The position numbers and the translations under genes are program-made. Positions 9,592-20,879 of a stretch of DNA of 64,000 nt are shown here, in pieces. The notes below the pieces were generated by a model, which searched no databases, was not told where the DNA came from, and worked only from the letters and a program-made list of their open reading frames with translations. Position 1 is the first letter of the stretch; the number at the start of each line of letters is the position of its first letter. This DNA comes from Kalmusia sp. IMI 367209 (taxonomy: Eukaryota; Ascomycota; Dothideomycetes; Pleosporales; Didymosphaeriaceae), in assembly GCA_027946365.1 (NCBI GenBank), contig JAPEUQ010000002.1, positions 3,720,001-3,784,000 on the forward strand. Reading direction: 5' to 3'.

Positions 9592-12063
9592 ATGCCCTCC
9601 ACCTCGACCGATCCTCTTCCCGGCGCGTCTCCCGCACAGAATGGACTGACCGCCGTCCAGCAGCCCGCCGCCTCCGCTGCCGCCGATGGCCCCGAGTCCG
9701 CGTCCGATGAGAACGGCGCCATACGCGAAGGAAAACTGAAGGCCAAGGCTGTCCTCGCAGCCTCGGGCGTGCACATGGATGCGCCTGCATCGGCGAACCT
9801 GAAAGCAAAGATGGAGACGGGCGCGCCGGCGCACGACGACGGCGTCAATGGCGCGTCGCCGAGTCGCAAGAGGTCGCGCTCCGGCTCGCGCAAACCCTCG
9901 CAAACCCCAGCGCGCGAGGCCCCCATCAACGAGGCAAAGCAGAAGGCGCTGCTGAACCAGATGATACAGCGCGACTTGATAGGCTCGTCTGCGGTCTTGG
10001 AGAAAAACAGGCTTGGGGTCGTCGCGACGGACGAACTCTTGCACGAGATCGAGTATTACAAGGAAGTCCGAGACCCCGTGAAAAATGGACCGCACAATGC
10101 TGCCCTTGTTTTTGGCCCTGGATACAAAGGATATGGCAACGGCATCACGGATCATCCACAGGGGTTCGCGTTGAAATATCCAGCGCACTGCAAGCCACCC
10201 GCGAATCGCAGAGCGAGAAGATTGCCCTTCAGGAAAGAGTTTCTGGAGCGTCAAGCTGATGTCGTGGAAGAATTGGTGCCCGTGCGTCTGGATATCGAGA
10301 TGGACAAGATTAAGCTGCGAGATACTTTCACGTGGAACTTACACGACCAGTACACGACTCCGGAGCTATTCGCCGAACATCTAGTCGAGGATTTTCAGAT
10401 TCCGCCTGAAATCAGGGAGCCTATCAAGCAGCAGGTCAATCGTGATATTCATGAGCAGGTGCAAGACTTCTACCCGCACGCCTTCTTCGACGATGAACCA
10501 CTTGATTCGACCCTGCCTTATTCCGCCTATAAGAACGATGAGATGCGCATAGTCATCAAGCTAAACATTTCCATTGGACAACACACCCTCGTGGACCAAT
10601 TCGAATGGGAAATCAACAACCCGCACAATTCTCCCGAGGATTTCGCGAGGCAAACAGCCGCAGATCTCTCGTTGTCTGGGGAGTTTACAACAGCCATTGC
10701 GCACTCAATACGAGAACAATGCCAAATGTTTACGAAAAGTCTCTACATTACTGGTCATCCATTCGATGGCCGGCCTGTGGAGGATACCGACATTCGTGAC
10801 AACTTCCTACCTTCTCCTCTGCCGTCCGTTTTCCGACCGATGCAATCTGCCAAAGACTTCACACCATACCTATACGAGTTGAGCGAGGCGGAGTTGGAGC
10901 GAGCCGAGCTTTCCATTATGCGCGAGCAAAGGCGGCAGAAACGTTCGGTCAATCGACGCGGTGGCCCAGCGTTACCAGATCTAAAAGACAGGCAACGTAC
11001 AGTTCGTACCTTGCTCGTATCCTCGGTCTTGCCTGGGACCGCTGAGACGATCGAAGAAAGTTACTTGTTCAAGGCAGTGCGGAAAGCTAGGGAACGTCGT
11101 CGTGGTATAGATGACGACTCAGATGATTCGGATAGCGATGAGTCTGTTCCAGAGTCTCCTGCGCCTTCGATGATGACCGGTGGAACAGCAAGAACAAGAG
11201 GTATGCGCGGGGCGGCAACCGCAGCACAGGCGGCCATGCGGTCAGCCATGGGACGATCAATGACGCCTGAGATCTCTGCCTTGCAGCAAAGTCAAATCGA
11301 AGCTAGAACAGCAAGACAATTAAGATACGATGCTCGAGAAGAAAGTGTTGCATCAGAGCCTACCAAGCTCATCGTCAAACTTCGTATAGCGCCAGCCAAA
11401 TTCAGGGAATATCTTCGAAATCCGAAGGCTTTCCAAAAGCCTGCATCAACACCAATGATGGCACCCACGCCTCCACCCGCCCGCAGTACCCCTGGTGCAA
11501 ACTCAATGCCGCCGCCTCCTTCTCCCGCCGTACCACCCCGTTCCACACCTGCACCTACAGCATCGTCAGTCGCTGCTTCACCTCAGCCGCCATCCACTCC
11601 TACGCCTGCTTCCCAGCCACAACACAAGTGGGATTATCACTCTGATGGCCGGGTAGACGCACCTTGGCCGATACCTCAGGGATCTCAAGCAGTAAGTCTC
11701 AGAACGCTCAGTTTCGGATCTTTTTAAGGCTAATTCATGTAGCCTCCACCACCCACATGGTTCAAGGAAGCGGTCCAAGAGCTACGAGAGACAAATCCCG
11801 GTAACCAATTCGAGGCAACGATGCGATACTACGTCATCGACCAGACAACACGGCAAATTGTGAAGCTAGACCTATTGTCTGCATCTGCATCGCTGCCTCC
11901 AAACCTCAAGGCACAATATCTTCCTAAAATTCGCTGTGGCGACTGTCCTGGCAAATTGTACAATGCTGGCCCTGAGCTCACACTCGGCAATTTCCAGACA
12001 CATCTCAATAACCGAGTACACAAACAGAACGTCGAGAAGCGCACTGGGAAGACAACATCATAG
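9592..12063 (+). CDS. SNF5: SNF5 / SMARCB1-type subunit of SWI/SNF chromatin remodeller
   Basis: This is a core subunit of the nuclear SWI/SNF ATP-dependent remodelling complex. Exons are 9592-11691 and 11743-12063, about 806 residues. A disordered Ala/Ser-rich N-terminus carries a basic patch (SRKRSRSGSRKPSQ). The paired SNF5 repeats lie at about residues 220-400: LVPVRLDIEMDKIKLRDTF, WNLHDQYTTPELFAEHLVED, then MRIVIKLNISIGQHTLVDQF and WEINNPHNSPEDFARQTAAD. An acidic run (DDDSDDSDSDES), Ala/Pro-rich linkers and a final C2H2-like finger follow (CGDC then H-x5-H near the C-terminus, followed by KQNVEKRTGK). The intron (11692-11742) is canonical. The long antisense open frame over its 3' region is a shadow. 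Confidence 0.95.
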
Positions 12064-12656
12064 GAGCATTGGGAAGAGCGTCGGTTTTGAGCATTTTCGG
12101 ATTCCACAATACGTGTGTCGTATTTGCAGGCGTAAGGCTCTTTTGTATATCAAGGAAGGTTATGGTGTCCCAAATCGTTTGTACAAAACAAGAAATTATT
12201 TCACTGTCCAGAAGCGCTTCCTTCATATATCGATTCATCGTTTTTGGGAGGGTTGCAGGGGACAAGGTGCAAGGGGGTGGAATGCGAACGTGGGTTTGGG
12301 CTGGCGTTTCTATTTGCCGAGCGAGGTGCGGGCCTGGATAGTAGACGGCGGCACGCGCAAGCATTGTATGCACATGTCGGCGTATCTCTTTCATCACATG
12401 GATGGATGGGGGTATATTTGGCAGCGCGCGGGTGTTGCTGTTCCGTGAAGTGGAGTAGAGGTCCTGATTCAATTTGTGATATTGTTTATATTGGCACTTA
12501 GGCCTGCCGCAGCGCGCATGCCTTCTTGCCTCCCGCGCCGTGTTACCTTGGCACTTTGGATTGTGGTTTTGTACCTCTTTGAATTTGAAGATCGAGTTGT
12601 TGATAAACTGGCCGGTGTTCGTCACGTGTCTTCTCTCGACCCAACGCTGTCTAGCC
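12064..12656. other. Intergenic, SNF5 3' UTR and upstream region of the next gene
   Basis: Nothing coding is supported on the plus strand. A 244-codon antisense frame (12739-12005) crosses both genes' ends and has no coding signature. Confidence 0.5.
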
Positions 12657-13762
12657 ATGCTCATCCCGCCATTCTTCAGTGCCCTACTCGTTGCAGGCTT
12701 CTTGTTCATGAGAGCACAAGCGGACATTCGTATCCGCATTATATCGCATAATATTCGCTATGCCACGACGAGTCCGTTTACAGGTAGGTACTACGTGGTC
12801 TTTGTGCGATACTGTAATGTTTTGGAAAGGCTAGGCTGACGTCGGAGCAGGAGAGAGGCCGTGGGCTGATCGCAAAGCGCTCATGGTGAATGAGTTGAAA
12901 TGGAACACATTGTACAATGATGAAGTGTTTGTGTGTTTGCAGGAGGTGCTGGATGCGCAGTTGAGGGATGTGCTAGGGGGACTGGGTGCGGAGTGTGAGT
13001 ATGGTGTCTTCAAACCTGTCGTTATGATTCGACTGTGATTGTACGATTACAAGCTTACTAGTCTGGATGTAGGGGACTACATTGGTGTGGGTAGGGATGA
13101 TGGTAAGAAAGCGGGCGAGTATAGCCCGATTTTATATAGGAAGGCGGCGTGGAAGGTAGAGGAATGGAAGACGGTGTGGTTGAGCGAAACGCCTGATAAG
13201 CCGGGCAAGGTGAATTCGACGCCCTGTTCCTTTCTTTTTTTCATGGATGATTGCTGACGCGTATTAGGGCTGGGACGCAGCGTCCATTCGTATCGTCACC
13301 GTTGGCACGTTTCTCCATCAAGCGAGCAAAAAAAAGGTAGTGGGTATGTGCACGCATTTGGACGATCAAGGCCAGGTCTCTCGGACTGAGTCCGCCAAAC
13401 TTATCCTCAGAGTCGTCGACGAGGTTACGCATAATGGCACGGCGGTGTCGGACCCTCTCCCTGTCTTTCTGGGCGGTGACCTCAACTCTGAACCTGATGG
13501 CTCCGCGTTCCAGATTCTGAATGGGAAGAATAGTAGTCTGCAGGCAGTGAAGGAGTTGGCGCCGTGGAAGTACGGTAATCAGAAGACGTTCACAGGGTTT
13601 CAGGATAGCAGCGCGAAGACAGAGCTGGATCATGTGTTTGTAGATCGGAGGAAGGGGGTATGGGAAGTAAGAGGTTTCGCGGTGCTCCCGAATAGGTTCG
13701 ATGATGGGGTTTATGATAGTGATCATCGGGCTGTGGTTGGGGATGTGGTGTTGAAAGTCTAG
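12657..13762 (+). CDS. Secreted endonuclease/exonuclease/phosphatase (EEP) superfamily protein
   Basis: This is a metal-dependent phosphoesterase fold; the substrate cannot be told from the sequence. Exons are 12657-12783, 12851-12994, 13073-13209 and 13268-13762, about 300 residues. A signal peptide is evident: MLIPPFFSALLVAGFLFMRA, ending near A22, so the protein should enter the secretory pathway. EEP landmarks appear in order: IRIISHNIRY (metal-site Asn), FVCLQEVLD (metal Glu), GVGRDDGKKAGEYSPILYRK, VVGMCTHLDD, LPVFLGGDLNSEPDGSAF (Asp/Asn) and the terminal SDHRAVVGDV (catalytic His). All key residues are present, so it is probably active. Secreted fungal relatives are variously annotated as nucleases or phosphatases. 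Introns are GT-AG with phases that agree. Confidence 0.9.
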
Positions 13763-14359
13763 CATGGGGCTTCGGGCGGTGTGTCAGCAGAAATAGGAAG
13801 GAACTCTTGAAACGAAGCGTGGAATGTGTGCATGCGTAGTGTGTGACTTAGGAAACCGGACACTATGTACATGGGATATCATTAGTGGGTTTTTCTGTCG
13901 ATTCCGTGTCGTGTTGGTACAGACCGGGGACGGTAAAGATTACCAATCCATTCCCTCGTCTAGTATTTCAAGGTTGTACGATACGTTCCGAGTTGTAAGT
14001 TTCTTTGTCGCTCGAAGCAAGCCGGAAACAGCTGGTATCTGAAGTGGACGGGCACGCTCAGGTAGAAAGAATAATGCGACCACAACGAAAGATTGCGGTC
14101 AAATGCTACGTTCAATGCAATGACTGGTATAATGTAGTAAGACCAAATCCAGGTCATGTACGCATGAAGAGACCTGTTACTACTCCTCTAGAAGTGCCTG
14201 CTCAGGAGAGCGACATTCACTATGTAACGCTAGTGGAGCTAAGCGAACCTGCCCCTCTTTGCGGGGCAGAAACTCGCTCAAAACACAGGTACGCGCTCTA
14301 CCTTAACCACACCCCCAACGCTCCCTTTTTCGGTACACAGCGTATATCAAACTTTCACC
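13763..14359. other. Intergenic with a strong inverted repeat in the EBP1 leader
   Basis: No gene is seen. The distal part is the promoter and leader of the EBP1-like gene and contains the hairpin described separately. Confidence 0.5.
14243..14277 (+). promoter_or_regulatory. Strong hairpin just upstream of the EBP1-like start
   Basis: The perfect 7-bp arms CTGCCCC (14249-14255) and GGGGCAG (14263-14269) enclose a 7-nt loop. Outer GCGA/TCGC arms (14243-14246, 14274-14277) extend the stem. The hairpin ends 82 nt before the ATG, so it may be in the mRNA leader or act as a palindromic promoter site. It is not a tRNA: there is no anticodon or T arm. Confidence 0.45.
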
Positions 14360-16046
14360 ATGGCTGAGGCAGCAGCTGTTGGTAAGGCTTCCCAACTGTC
14401 TTGAAAATCGCACGCAAAGAGTGTCGCAACGACGCCTGAGTAGTAATTACGTCAATCGATGAGTCGTGTGCTAATTGTGCGCGCTTGCCAGATTATACGC
14501 TCGCGAATCCCGATACATTGACGAAGTACAAGACCGCTGCTACCATCGCTGAAAAGGTCCTCAAGGAAGTTTCAGGTGCGCCGAACAAATCCACATGAGC
14601 ATTGCAGCATGAGGTGGGCTGACCAGCTGCAGGATGGATCAAGGCGGACGCCAATATCATCGAGCTCTGTGAGCGCGGCGACAAGCTGATAGAAGAAGAG
14701 ACGGCCAAGGTATACAAAGGCAAGAAGATCTCCAAGGGCATTGGGCACTGCACGACCATTTCTCCGAGCACCTACATCACCCCGTACACCCCTTTGAAGT
14801 CCGATCCCGAGGAAGCCGGAGCGACACTAAAGGAGGGAGAAATTGTCAAGATCCAATTGGGCGCTCAGATCGATGGCTTCCCTGCTATTGTCTGCGACTC
14901 CGTCCTTGTGGGTAGCTCTGGAGAGGTCAGTGGGCGCGAAGCAGATCTCTTTCTCGCAACACACTATGCAAATGAGCTGCTCCTGAGGCTCATGGTCCCC
15001 CCTGGTCTCGTTCCCGCGCCTGGAACGGAGGAAGAGCAAAAGAAAGCGGCTACGCGGAAGCCCTACACTCAGTCTCAGATCACCAACTTGCTTGAGAAGG
15101 TAGTCTCAGCATATGACTGCAACCTTGTCGAGAGCACTACGATCTGGCTCTTCGAGCACAACGAGATTGAAGCTAAGAAGAAGATCATCTTAGCGCCAGG
15201 TGAGGGCGTAAAGGGTGAAGGTCTTCCGGAGGTAGGCGAGGCATGGGGTGTGGAGATGGGTGTCAGCTTGGGTTCCGGCAAGGTCAAGACCATTGACAAC
15301 AAGCGAACGACCCTCCACCGCCGTACTGCTACTACGTACGGTCTTAAGCGCCCAACTTCCAGGCAATTGCTGTCCGAGGTGGTTAAGAAGTTCGGCACTT
15401 TCCCGTTCAGCTTGCGACAGCTCGAGGATGAGAAGGCTGCCAAGGTCGGCGTTATCGAATGCGTACGTGGAGGTGTCCTTCGTCAATACGAGGTTGTTGG
15501 CGAGAAAGACAACAGCCCAGTCGCTAGACTCTTTACAACAATTGGTATGTGTGCACCCTATCCCATTAATGAGCTGTGATTGGAATACATGCACAACAAA
15601 AAGTCTTCCAGAATCGTCGGAGAGAGATGAGATCTATAAACCAACATTCACGAATCCTTCAGCACGATCGAGGTGCTGAGAGGCTTCTTGATGAGTTGGT
15701 ATTCTTCGCCATGTTCACCATATGTAGCCACTATTTTCAGATACCCAGCTAATCATTGTACAGCTGTTACCAAGAACGGCATCACGCGCCTGGCTCAGCC
15801 GCCGGCGCCCGACGTCTCTAAGTACAAGACGGATAAGAAGATCACCGATGAGGAGATTCTCAAGATCCTCGAGCAGCCCATCGGCAAGACTTCGTAAGCC
15901 ATCTCGACATGCCTAAGTCTTCTGGAAGATGCTAATCTTATAAACATAGTACTAAGAACAAGAACAAAAAGAAGAAGAAGAAGCCTGCCAAGAAGGCTGC
16001 GGCCGAGGGTGGCGAAGACGAAGAGGAGAGTGATGACGAAGAGTAG
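14360..16046 (+). CDS. EBP1 / PA2G4-like protein (M24 pita-bread fold, non-peptidase)
   Basis: This is a methionine-aminopeptidase-like fold protein that in eukaryotes associates with ribosomes and growth control. Exons are 14360-14381, 14492-14575, 14633-15544, 15764-15893 and 15950-16046, about 414 residues. The frame opens MAEAAAVDYTLANPDTLTKY. It continues with ELCERGDKLIEEETAKVYKG, IGHCTTISPSTYITPYTPL, GEIVKIQLGAQIDGFPAIVC, KPYTQSQITNLLEKVVSAYD and RGGVLRQYEVVGEKDNSPVA. The end is a lysine-rich/acidic tail (NKNKKKKKKKPAKK then EDEEESDDEE) typical of the family. The Asp/His/Glu set of true M24 peptidases is not conserved where expected, which fits a non-catalytic protein. Intron 3 (15545-15763, 219 nt) is about four times the usual length here. 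Confidence 0.9.
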
Positions 16047-17147
16047 GCATGCTACCTGTGCAGCTGTAGGAGAATATAGAGGTCGACAATCTTGCCGGAT
16101 TTCATCAGCTGCGCAAATTCACACCACCACGTATTGCTTGCTGAGGAAGTCTAGCTGCATTCTTGCTCAGCACCATAGCGTAGGGTTCTTTTGTCATTGT
16201 ATTAGTGGGATGGAGCTGAAGCTTTGAAGTGTTTTGCAGTTGACCCTCGGGTCGCTTCATATCTGGTCACTCTCCACCTAGTGTATGTATGGCTGGCCGT
16301 GGCCTATCAGTAGCTGCAAAAGCTCAAGCAATAAAATAGTAAACTGGCCTCTATCTTGTTTCACTACTGAAGTTGCTCACATTTGTTTTAACTTCATCAG
16401 TGGGGATGGGGGTTGAGGCTTGCAGGCACTCGGCGTAGCGGCGCTGTGGCGACTGGGTTAGCAATCGGCCACAAAGCATGCTGGAGAAAGGCTACGTTTG
16501 ATGCACGCTCCCGCATGGGTTTGTAGGCAAGCAGGACCCATTCAGGCCAGTCAAAGCCTACTCTGACTTCAAATTCAGGACCCCCTGAAGCCCCCTGAGC
16601 ATGTGTAAAATGCGTGCGAATTTCTGTAAGCTGCAAATACGAAATAACGATCTGACGCGTCTGGCTGGTTCTGCGCATTTCAGGAAGTCGCGGGCCGGAG
16701 GGGCTTGGTGTTGGTTTGGCAAAGTGAAGTGAAAGGTCCAGGCGGAGGACTACATAACTGCCGCCCTCCCCTCAGATGACCACGCCATCTCTCCTACACC
16801 CCACACCTCCCATTTTCGAGAAGTTGTTCAAAATAAGTTGCTCACTTCTACTGGCCTACCTAAGCCATTTTCTCGGATCTCTCCGCTTTCCCGCGACGAA
16901 ATATAGTGTCAGGGTGGTGAAGTAATCAGGGCAGGGAGTCCGCGGTCGTTTTTGGCGAGCGGCCGGCCGAACCTCAAAGTCCCGTCTTCCTTTCCACCAC
17001 CAACCCAACCACCCACGCGCGGCGCGGCGGACACAATCCTTACGCGCTGTCTGCAGGCAATATCCTCAGATAGCACGCGTGGTAAGTATGAATTGAACCC
17101 TCATTATCGCGCAGCGCGCTCACAAACCTACAGTGGCTCGAGTCGAC
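16047..17147. other. Intergenic, no gene seen
   Basis: This covers the 3' UTR of the EBP1-like gene and the leader of the RCO1-like gene. GTAAGT at about 17082 and ACCTACAG at 17133 could bound a 5'-UTR intron just before the RCO1 start. No in-frame upstream ATG was found. Confidence 0.45.
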
Positions 17148-20100
17148 ATGCCGGCGCTCCGCAACAAGCGAAGGTCAAGAACAAATACCCCCTTCGCGAT
17201 TCCTGGCGACTCCTCCCCCTACAACACAGAAGCTCGAAAAGACAAGATGCAGAGCTCTCTCGACATGTGGGTTGAGCCCGCTCCCCAGAATCCTGCGCCG
17301 TCATTCGAAGAGCACGGCTTTGCGCGCCACGGCGTCCTTGAGACAATGGCTCCCCTCGGCGTCCCACCGTCCAGCAAAGTCAAGCAAAAAGCCCGCGTAC
17401 TGGGTGAGGCGCCCGCGAAACAGCCTTTCTTGGGTATGAAATTGAACGCGTTCGGCGGTGAAGAGGAGGGAACCACGCCTGAGATGACCCCTGCGCCTGA
17501 GCTTGAGCGAGACGAATCTGAGCGTCTGGACGACGACGACCTGCAAGTGCCATTTCTCGAGCAAGAAGAGGAGGAAGACGATGATTACATGCCCAAGACG
17601 CAGGCGAAGAAGAAGCAGAAAACGTCACATGGTACGAAGACGCCCGTCAGGGGCAAGGGTCTTACACACGGCAAGCCGGTGAGCAGCTCCAAGTCTCCTG
17701 CGAAGAACGGCTTCACGAAAGGGACACCCACGGCTCCCTTCCCGATACGTCGAGATGTCGGCTTGAGTGGCATAGATCTGGTCACTACACAGCGCATAGA
17801 AATAGCTGTCAACGAAGCCCACTCTCGTGCTATCAAGGACGGCCGACCTACCATCGGCCAGGCCCTAAGGGAGATGTTCAACGAGAGCCGTGACAAGCAG
17901 AAGCTGGCGCGAGCCTTAGACGGCGTCATTCACCAAAAAGAGACTGCAGATGATTGGTCAACTTTTCGAGGCTTCATCAAGAACGCGAAGAAAGTGTTTA
18001 AGCGACGTTCCAAGGTCCAACAGGCAGAGGAGGCCGCAAAAGCTGCGAAGCAGACATTCACTTTCACCGCACAGGATGAAACGTCTTCACCAGCGGCTAG
18101 TGGTGAAGGCGCGCCCCACAACGCGAGTCTCGACGTTAAGCCTGTCCAGATAGCTCCTACGGCCTTTTCACCTCCTACCCATCTTCCATCCGGTACAACA
18201 CAGTCTCCTCTGGATACTTCTGACGGCGCCGAATTTTCTGAAGCCACGCCTAATCCGTTCAACACCGCCCCGGCCTTCCCGGCAGCTGAAGCACCAACCC
18301 CGCCCGCCCCCAAGATGGGTTCCAAGTCACCTCGCAAGCAGCTGACTGCAAATGGCAGTCTCGCTCCTGACTTTGAAGCTGCTGATGCTTCTACTGCTGC
18401 TCCTACACCTGCCGCGAAATCACCCGCAGGCAGTGACTCTGGACTCTCCGATGTTGATGAAGACATCCTGCATTCAGGGCCTCCCCCTAATGCCGCGCAG
18501 GCGAACGGCAAGGGAAGTATAGCTTCCTCTAAAAAACAACCTAAGAACTTTGCGGCACGCATGACAAAGAAACAGTCATCGAGGGCCACCTCTACTCGAC
18601 CAAAGCCAGGTAAACAGTCAATGCCACTCACGGCAGAGCAACGAGCTCAGGAAGCAGAGATCGATAAGCGTCGGCAGGAGCTTGCGAGAGACCAACAAGA
18701 TCGCTTCGGCGAGCAGCTTTCTGGATATGCTCCAATGTCCGACATGCGTTTTGAGGATGACGAGACTGCATCTATGACTGAATCCATTGCTGCCATGGGC
18801 CCGCCAGGCGACATCAACAGGCCACGACGAGCAGGTCGACCATTTGCGCGCAATGGAATCGCAGTGCAGACCACTGGTACGAAGCGTGGACGGGATAACT
18901 CTAGCTTCTCGTCACCTCACCCTGATTCGGCCGCCAACAGCCGGCCTTCGACACCTGCAGCCTTCAGCCACGTGCCGAGCAAGCGGTTGAAGCTGAATAA
19001 TGGGCAGTCCAGCCAGGCAGCCAGAACGAAGAAATCGTGAGTACTTCTTATTTTCGTGTTCCCACTTATCCCTGTCACGTTGTGTTGGGGCACTGGACGA
19101 CGCCAGTACCCGTTTCATGCAGGGATGCTGGCATCGACTGGGCCAGCTCAACGTGGTTCCTTGTGTTTGCATCATGATCTCGCGGTTTCCTGAATCAATG
19201 AAGCAAACTAATGTACTTTTGTGCTTAGGCCGGTTAAGAATCGCGATGGGCCTATTGCCGGAATCCCACATACTGGTGGTGGCGGTTCGAGACAGTCGGG
19301 GCCTGATGACAATGACCCAGTAAGTGCCACTCAAATTCTCGCTCCACCCAACCACATCATCTTCCTTCCACCACACAATCCATCAACAACAATATCCCAT
19401 TTTCTCACCTTTATCACCCATGATTCTTACCACAACCATCCCCCCCTCTCAAATACCCATACTCGCCTCCGAGTTCTACTTTGTCACCTCCTTTAACACC
19501 CTGCCAGGACTCGCCACCTTCAGAGAGCGATGACCTCTGTTCAGCCTGCAAAGGCGCCGGCGAGTTTGTCTGCTGCGATACCTGCCCACGCGTCTTCCAT
19601 TTCTTATGCTGCGATCCACCGCGTCTTGACGCTCCTACGGGATCTTTCCAGTGCCATGAATGCACTGCGAAGCAGAAACCAGGCGATGATTCTCCCGTGG
19701 AGTCATCCTTAGGTCCGCTATTTAGGTCACTCGAGTCGACAAATACGCGCGCGTTTGCGCTGCCAACCGATATTCAGAGTCACTTTGAGAATGTTGCTGC
19801 GCGTCCTGACGGTTCCTATTATGAGGATATCAAGAAGTTCCCATTGTAAGTGCGACGCGTTTTTACAATGTGGCATGATCGACTGACACTGCACAGATCT
19901 AAGAACAGTGGCTATGGTTACCAAAAGCCTGATTACACAAAGCTTGTCGATAGCGACCACAAGCCGATCATGTGTGCATCGTGCGGACTCACTTCTGGCG
20001 GCAAACGACAAATGCTCAAGTGTGACTATTGTGCAGCTTATTGGCACCTGGACTGTCTGGATCCGCCCATGGCGAACCCGCCGCACATTAACCTCGAGTC

Positions 20101-20879
20101 CTCGCACCGCGACGCGTGGCGATGCCCGCGTCACATAGAGCATGATTTCCGCAGCGGCTACGTTGCACAGAAAGACATGAGCGATGTGCGAGATGTTGTC
20201 ATGGTTGACGCGCCAATCTCTCGGCTTGGCCGGAAGGTGCGCAAACCTAGGCATCCTCAGATAATCCAGCCTACTTTCTCACGTGGCATGCGCAACAACG
20301 GCCTCATCGAAATCATTAATGATCCCGACGACGACACTGACGGTGAGGGTAATTATGTGTTTGGCAGTGAAGAGAAAGACAGCAGCTCCAATGTCTACCG
20401 TGTTCCGGAGAAAGGACTCATCCTTGACTTCATCGACAAGGTCAAGAGGTTAGTAAAATCAACCGTGGTTTGTTACTTCTTGAGCACTAATTCGCCTTTG
20501 TAGTGACCGTGTCAATAAGGCAGCAAAGGTGGCTCAGGACCCTGCGCGACGCCCGTCGTCGATGCAGATTTTTACTGCTCGCTCCATCCAACAACAGCAA
20601 GCTGCTCTCAACCTTGCCAAACTCGCGAACAGAGAAAAGGACATTGGTCTTAATGAAAATGATGTCCACGCGCTCGTTCTCACTCTTACTGTAAGCGTTT
20701 GCCCTTCCTGGCCTCTCGTGTTTGATCGGCGCTAACATACGAAACAGGCCGAAGCCCCGAACGATGTCGTTAGAGCTATCGACACTGCTCCACCAGGATC
20801 GTTGTGCGACAAGGAGCGCGATGAGCTCCTGAAGCTGCAGCAATTGATCAATGCTCGTCTCGGTGCTACCACCGCGTAG
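17148..20879 (+). CDS. Rco1-like double PHD-finger protein (Rpd3S histone deacetylase subunit)
   Basis: This is the likely chromatin-reading subunit of the Rpd3S deacetylase, which keeps transcribed regions hypoacetylated. Exons are 17148-19036, 19229-19319, 19508-19845, 19897-20448, 20504-20690 and 20748-20879, about 1062 residues. The first ~630 residues are mostly disordered (KR- and SP-rich, an acidic EEEEEDDD run), with one helical segment near LVTTQRIEIAVNEAHSRAIK. PHD1 starts at about C671 (CSACKGAGEFVCCDTCPRVF ... FQCHEC). PHD2 lies near residue 800 (MCASCGLTSGGKRQMLKCDY ... WHLDCLDPP ... WRCPRH). A conserved C-terminal region follows (RPSSMQIFTARSIQQQQAAL). Two PHDs with this spacing match fungal Rco1 better than Cti6, which has one. 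The start is the first ATG in frame; a GTG-led extension into a putative leader exon is not supported. Confidence 0.85.

Noticed and set aside
8876..9808. 310-codon minus-strand open frame across the SNF5 start
   Set aside because: Antisense to a well-supported gene; Arg/Ser/Ala-rich composition follows from the GC-rich sense strand; no family pattern.
12005..12739. 244-codon minus-strand open frame between SNF5 and the EEP gene
   Set aside because: Overlaps the 3' coding end of SNF5 and the start of the EEP gene; no recognisable domain; likely a chance frame.
14243..14277. tRNA gene
   Set aside because: A single hairpin only; no D arm, anticodon arm, T arm or TTCGA loop. No convincing tRNA was found elsewhere either.
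15670..15763. C/D box snoRNA in the EBP1 intron
   Set aside because: TGATGA and CTGA words occur in the wrong order and without a closing terminal stem.
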